A stretch of 42,439 nt of DNA from positions 1 to 42,439 of the forward strand of contig NZ_JAUXNA010000310.1 in the NCBI RefSeq assembly GCF_030682935.1, read 5' to 3'. The position numbers and the translations under genes were made by a program. A model generated the notes under the pieces. That model was not told the DNA's origin. It saw nothing but the letters and a program-made list of their open reading frames with translations, and did no database searches. This document shows positions 38,919 through 42,439 of the stretch, piece by piece (positions within the stretch are counted from its first letter, which is position 1; each line of letters begins with the position of its first letter). The DNA comes from Polaromonas sp. (lineage in GTDB: Bacteria; Pseudomonadota; Gammaproteobacteria; Burkholderiales; Burkholderiaceae_C).

Positions 38919-40138
38919 CCGACTACGACAAGCTCGACGCCTGGATCAACGCCCACTTCGACGAGGAAGTGCGCTTTCTGCAAGAACTGATACGCGTGCC
39001 CACCGACACGCCGCCCGGCAACAACGCACCACATGCCGAGCGAACCGCCGAACTGCTCCAGGCCTTTGGCTTCGAGGCTGAAAAGTACCCGGTGCCGGCC
39101 GCCGACGTGCAGGCCTATGGACTCGAATCGATCACCAACCTGATCGTGCGCCGCCGCTACGGTGAAGGAAAAACCATCGCCCTCAACGCCCACGGCGATG
39201 TCGTGCCGCCCGGTGAAGGCTGGATCCACGACCCCTATGGCGGCGAGATTGAGGACGGCAAAATTTTTGGCCGCGCCTCTGCCGTCAGCAAGTGCGACTT
39301 TGCCAGCTTCACCTTTGCCGTGCGCGCCCTCGAGTCACTGGGCGCACCGCTGCACGGCAATGTCGAGCTTCATTTCACCTACGACGAAGAATTTGGCGGC
39401 GAACTGGGCCCGGGCTGGCTGCTCAAGCAAGGCCTGAGCAGCCCCGACCTGATGATTGCCGCCGGCTTCAGCTACGAGGTGGTGACGGCCCACAATGGCT
39501 GCCTGCAAATGGAAGTCACGGTGCACGGAAAAATGGCCCATGCGGCCATTCCCGACACCGGCGTCGACGCGCTGCAGGGCGCGGTGCAGATACTGAACGC
39601 GCTGTATGCGCAAAATGCGCTTTACCGGCAAATCACCTCCCGCGTTCCGGGCATACAGCATCCCTACCTCAACGTCGGCTGCATTGAGGGCGGCACCAAC
39701 ACCAACGTGGTGCCCGGCAAAGTCACGTTCAAGCTCGACCGCCGCATGATCCCGGAAGAAAACCCGGCGGACGTCGAAACCACGCTGCGCCAGGTGATGG
39801 CCGATGCCGCCGCTGCTTGCCCGGGCATCCGCATCGACATCAAACGGTTGCTGCTGGCGCGCTCGATGCAGCCGCTGCCAGGCAACCGGCCGTTGGTGGA
39901 AGCCCTGCAGAAACACGGCGAAGTCCTTTTTGGCCAGAAGATTCCCGCGATGGGCACGCCGCTGTACACCGATGTACGGCTTTACGCCGAGGCCGGCATT
40001 CCGGGCGTGATCTACGGCGCCGGGCCGCGCACCGTGCTGGAATCGCATGCCAAGCGGGCTGACGAACGGCTGGAACTCGAAGACCTGCGCCGCGCCACCC
40101 AGGTCATTGCGAGAACACTCAAGGATTTGCTGTCTTGA
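38915..40138 (+). CDS. M20-family metallo-amidohydrolase (ArgE/DapE type)
   Basis: This 407-residue enzyme has the M20 zinc-site layout: LNAHGDVVPPGEGW with the first histidine and aspartate (about residues 91-104), FTYDEEFGGELG with the paired glutamates (about 152-163), and a dimerisation domain with VHGKMAHAAIPDTGVDAL. The glutamate following the first domain and ESHAKRADERLE near the end complete the family pattern. It is the last gene of the allantoin operon with a four-base overlap. It could hydrolyse ureidoglycine, ureidoglycolate or an N-carbamoyl compound leading to glyoxylate, but ArgE- or DapE-like activity cannot be excluded. Confidence 0.8.
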   Translation: MTDYDKLDAWINAHFDEEVRFLQELIRVPTDTPPGNNAPHAERTAELLQAFGFEAEKYPVPAADVQAYGLESITNLIVRRRYGEGKTIALNAHGDVVPPGEGWIHDPYGGEIEDGKIFGRASAVSKCDFASFTFAVRALESLGAPLHGNVELHFTYDEEFGGELGPGWLLKQGLSSPDLMIAAGFSYEVVTAHNGCLQMEVTVHGKMAHAAIPDTGVDALQGAVQILNALYAQNALYRQITSRVPGIQHPYLNVGCIEGGTNTNVVPGKVTFKLDRRMIPEENPADVETTLRQVMADAAAACPGIRIDIKRLLLARSMQPLPGNRPLVEALQKHGEVLFGQKIPAMGTPLYTDVRLYAEAGIPGVIYGAGPRTVLESHAKRADERLELEDLRRATQVIARTLKDLLS

Positions 40139-40147
40139 CGAGCAGGT

Positions 40148-41062
40148 TCATACCTTGGGCAGGGTTTCCCACCAGCGCACGCCCAGCCGTCCCTGCAGGT
40201 AGGCGATGAAAGCCAGCACCTTGCCCGATACCAGTTTCGGAGAAGGGAACACGGCGTGTATCTCCTGCTCGGGCAATGTATGGTTCTTGAGCACCTCCAC
40301 CACTTGCCCCGAAGCCAACGAATCGCTGGCCACATAGCGCGGCATTGCCGCAATACCGAGACCATTGCGCGCTGCGGCCAGCACTGCCGACAGGTTATTC
40401 GAACGCAGGCGTCCGGTCACGGGCACCGTCACCATCGCGCCCTTGGGCGTGGCCAGACGCCAGACATCATCGCCCAGCACGCTGCTGTACACCAGCGCAG
40501 GATGATTGCCCAGGTCAGCGGCCACACGGGGGATACCGTGCTCGTGCAGGTATTTGGCAGAAGCCGTGAGCAACCAGGGGTTGACACCGAGGAAACGGGC
40601 CCCCAGGGAGGAATCGGAGAGCTTGCCCATGCGGATGGCCACATCAACACCCTGCGCCACCAGATCGGTGTAGCGGTCCTCGAAACTCAAATCCATCTGC
40701 ACCAGAGGATGCTGCTGCATGAAGTCCAGCGCCAGTGGCACCACAACACGTCGGCCAAATGCGACCGAAGTGCTCACACGCAGCAGACCCTGCGCCTGGG
40801 TTTGACCCGCGCGAGCAATGTTATCGGCCTCATCGGCCTCGCGCACGATGATCTTGCACTTCTCGTAGTACAGGGCGCCTGATTCGGTGAGGCTCACACC
40901 GCGGGTGTTGCGGTTGAGTAGCCGCACCTTGAGCCGTTCCTCAGTCGCCGCCACCATCTTGGTGACCGTGGGCTGCGTGGTGGCGAACTCGCGCGCGGCG
41001 CGCGAGAAGCTGCCACTTTCCACAACCCTGACAAATACATGCATCGCCTGGAGTCGGTCCAT
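40148..41062 (-). CDS. LysR-family regulator next to glyoxylate carboligase
   Basis: This 304-residue LysR protein has the N-terminal helix-turn-helix (MHVFVRVVESGSFSRAAREF, then TQPTVTKMVAATEERLKVRL) and a LysR substrate-binding domain of the CrgA-like type. It converges with the M20 gene (nine-base gap) and diverges from gcl, with 124 bases between starts and a T-N11-A dyad between them. It is the likely regulator of gcl, responding to glyoxylate or a purine product. Confidence 0.87.
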   Translation of the reverse strand: MDRLQAMHVFVRVVESGSFSRAAREFATTQPTVTKMVAATEERLKVRLLNRNTRGVSLTESGALYYEKCKIIVREADEADNIARAGQTQAQGLLRVSTSVAFGRRVVVPLALDFMQQHPLVQMDLSFEDRYTDLVAQGVDVAIRMGKLSDSSLGARFLGVNPWLLTASAKYLHEHGIPRVAADLGNHPALVYSSVLGDDVWRLATPKGAMVTVPVTGRLRSNNLSAVLAAARNGLGIAAMPRYVASDSLASGQVVEVLKNHTLPEQEIHAVFPSPKLVSGKVLAFIAYLQGRLGVRWWETLPKV

Positions 41063-41080
41063 CGGGAATCTCTTTCCTAT

Positions 41081-41097
41081 TTATTCCATCAAGGAAT
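41081..41097. promoter_or_regulatory. LysR-type operator between the LysR gene and gcl
   Basis: TATTCC (41081-41086) and GGAATA (41092-41097) form a perfect six-base inverted repeat with a five-base spacer. It contains a T-N11-A pair (41083 and 41095), the usual LysR box. It lies 18 bases upstream of the LysR start and 89 bases upstream of gcl. Confidence 0.5.
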
Positions 41098-41186
41098 AGA
41101 TGTTATGGGCTGGCGCCTCCTTCCGCAAGTGGGAGGCGATATTTACAGTCGGTTGATCGTGCAAATCAACTCAAGGAGAACTGGCC

Positions 41187-42439
41187 ATGTCCAAAATGAA
41201 AGCGATCGAAGCCGCAGTCCTGGTAATGGAAAAAGAAGGCGTGAGCCAGGTGTTCGGCGTTCCTGGCGCCGCCATCAATCCGCTCTATGCCGCACTGCGC
41301 AAGCAAGGCACGATCAGCCATATCCTCGCGCGCCACGTCGAAGGGGCCTCGCACATGGCCGAGGGCTACACCCGCGCCATGGCGGGCAACATCGGCGTGT
41401 GCATCGGCACCTCGGGGCCGGCGGGTACCGACATGATCACCGGCCTTTATTCCGCAATTGCCGACTCCATACCCATCCTGTGCATCACTGGACAGGCACC
41501 GCGCGCGCGGCTGTACAAGGAGGACTTCCAGGCAGTGGACATCGAAAGCATCTCCAAGCCGGTGACGAAGTGGTCAGTGACGGTGCGCGAGCCCGGCCTG
41601 GTGCCGCGCGCGTTCCAGCAGGCCTTTCACCTGATGCGCTCGGGCCGCCCCGGACCGGTGCTGATTGACCTGCCGTTTGACGTCCAGATGGCCGAGATCG
41701 AGTTTGACATCGACACCTACGAGCCGCTGCCGGCTTACAAACCGGCGGCCTCGCGAAAACAGATCGAAAAGGCGCTGGACATGCTGATGGCGTCCAGCAA
41801 GCCGCTGATCGTGGCCGGCGGCGGAATCATCAATGCCGATGCCTCGGACCTGCTTGTCGAGTTCGCCGAACTCACTGGCGTGCCGGTAATCCCCACGCTG
41901 ATGGGCTGGGGAACCATCCCCGACGACCATCCACTGATGGCAGGTATGGTCGGCCTGCAAACCAGCCATCGCTACGGCAACGCCACGATGCTCGCCAGCG
42001 ACTTCGTACTCGGCATCGGTAACCGCTGGGCTAACCGGCACACCGGCTCGCCTGAGGTCTACTGCAAGGGTCGCACCTTCGTCCACGTCGATATCGAACC
42101 AACCCAGATTGGCCGCGTGTTCACACCCGACCTCGGTATCGTCAGCGATGCCAAGGCCGCGCTTGAGCTGTTCGTTCAGGTGGCGCGCGAGCGCAAGGCA
42201 GCGCAGCAGCTCAAGGACTTTGGTGGCTGGGTCAGTCGTTGCACAGAGCGCAAAAAGCTGATGCACCGCAAGACCCACTACACCGAAACACCCATCAAGC
42301 CCTTGCGCGTGTACGAAGAGATGAACAAGGTTTTCCCGCGCGACACTATCTACGTTTCGGCGATTGGCCTTAGCCAGATCGCCGGCGCGCAGTTCCTGAA
42401 CGTGTACGGCCCGCGCCAGTGGATCAACTGCGGCCAGGC
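41187..42439 (+). CDS. gcl: Glyoxylate carboligase (3' end cut by the window)
   Basis: About 417 codons are visible. The sequence is very close to E. coli Gcl as I recall it: [37 protein letters not shown] with V51 where other ThDP enzymes have the catalytic glutamate, and [19 protein letters not shown]. The enzyme condenses two glyoxylates to tartronate semialdehyde and CO2. ThDP binding in the C-terminal domain lies beyond the window edge. A strong ribosome-binding site AAGGAG (41173-41178) precedes the ATG. It closes the purine pathway encoded to its left. The product is normally reduced to glycerate by a GlxR-type enzyme, which may lie to the right. Confidence 0.95.
   Translation, partial: MSKMKAIEAAVLVMEKEGVSQVFGVPGAAINPLYAALRKQGTISHILARHVEGASHMAEGYTRAMAGNIGVCIGTSGPAGTDMITGLYSAIADSIPILCITGQAPRARLYKEDFQAVDIESISKPVTKWSVTVREPGLVPRAFQQAFHLMRSGRPGPVLIDLPFDVQMAEIEFDIDTYEPLPAYKPAASRKQIEKALDMLMASSKPLIVAGGGIINADASDLLVEFAELTGVPVIPTLMGWGTIPDDHPLMAGMVGLQTSHRYGNATMLASDFVLGIGNRWANRHTGSPEVYCKGRTFVHVDIEPTQIGRVFTPDLGIVSDAKAALELFVQVARERKAAQQLKDFGGWVSRCTERKKLMHRKTHYTETPIKPLRVYEEMNKVFPRDTIYVSAIGLSQIAGAQFLNVYGPRQWINCGQ

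Noticed and set aside
1-42439. CRISPR arrays, tRNA or rRNA genes, prophage or insertion-sequence genes
   Set aside because: None was recognised on either strand. No regularly spaced repeats and no transposase or integrase motifs were seen.

Overview
The window reads as chromosomal DNA from a GC-rich betaproteobacterium of the order Burkholderiales, most likely a Comamonadaceae member similar to Polaromonas. This rests on protein style, several Bug-type (tripartite tricarboxylate receptor) binding proteins, the purine-degradation gene set, and four copies of a short dispersed repeat of the kind I associate with that family. The assignment comes from recognition, not from a database search.

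Layout. (1) 1-7560: a purine or nucleoside ABC importer (ATPase, permease, and the start of a second permease, minus strand), a LysR regulator, and divergent xdhA-xdhB for xanthine dehydrogenase. (2) 7561-14826: a compact five-gene lipid cassette of acyl-CoA synthetase, lipoprotein alpha/beta hydrolase, CREST/ceramidase-like membrane hydrolase, a truncated UMF1-type transporter remnant, and a 954-residue ACP + fatty acyl-AMP ligase + PlsC acyltransferase fusion. Right after it lies a second, diverged copy of the last 15 codons of xdhB, so the cassette sits between two xdhB tails. (3) 14959-16820: a methyltransferase and an orphan ATPase. (4) 16997-23361: a GntR/UTRA regulator divergent from an operon of substrate-binding protein, alkaline-phosphatase-superfamily phosphodiesterase, two permeases, ATPase and HAD-IB phosphatase. 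This looks like an uptake and dephosphorylation pathway for an unknown organophosphorus compound, with a perfect TGGTCTAGACCA operator. (5) 23358-25447: an Nramp-related transporter with altered metal-site motifs, and an aldehyde dehydrogenase/Bug chimeric pseudogene. (6) 25405-31148: a tartrate operon (ttuC, Bug receptor, tarD-like dehydratase, ttuD) with a divergent LysR regulator. (7) 31166-42439: the rest of the purine pathway, namely xdhC, puuD, uraH, a GntR regulator, puuE, a uraD/allantoate amidohydrolase fusion, an M20 hydrolase, a LysR regulator and gcl (cut by the window end).

Together, xanthine is oxidised to urate (XdhAB, matured by XdhC), then to 5-hydroxyisourate (PuuD), OHCU (UraH), allantoin (UraD domain), allantoate (PuuE), ureido compounds (amidohydrolase domain) and finally glyoxylate, which Gcl condenses to tartronate semialdehyde. 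Tartrate breakdown and the glyoxylate branch converge on glycerate, the substrate of TtuD. The purine genes are split by about 23.6 kb of other modules (7561-31165). The duplicated xdhB tail is direct evidence that at least the lipid cassette arrived by recombination there.

I saw no tRNA, rRNA, CRISPR array, transposase or integrase.
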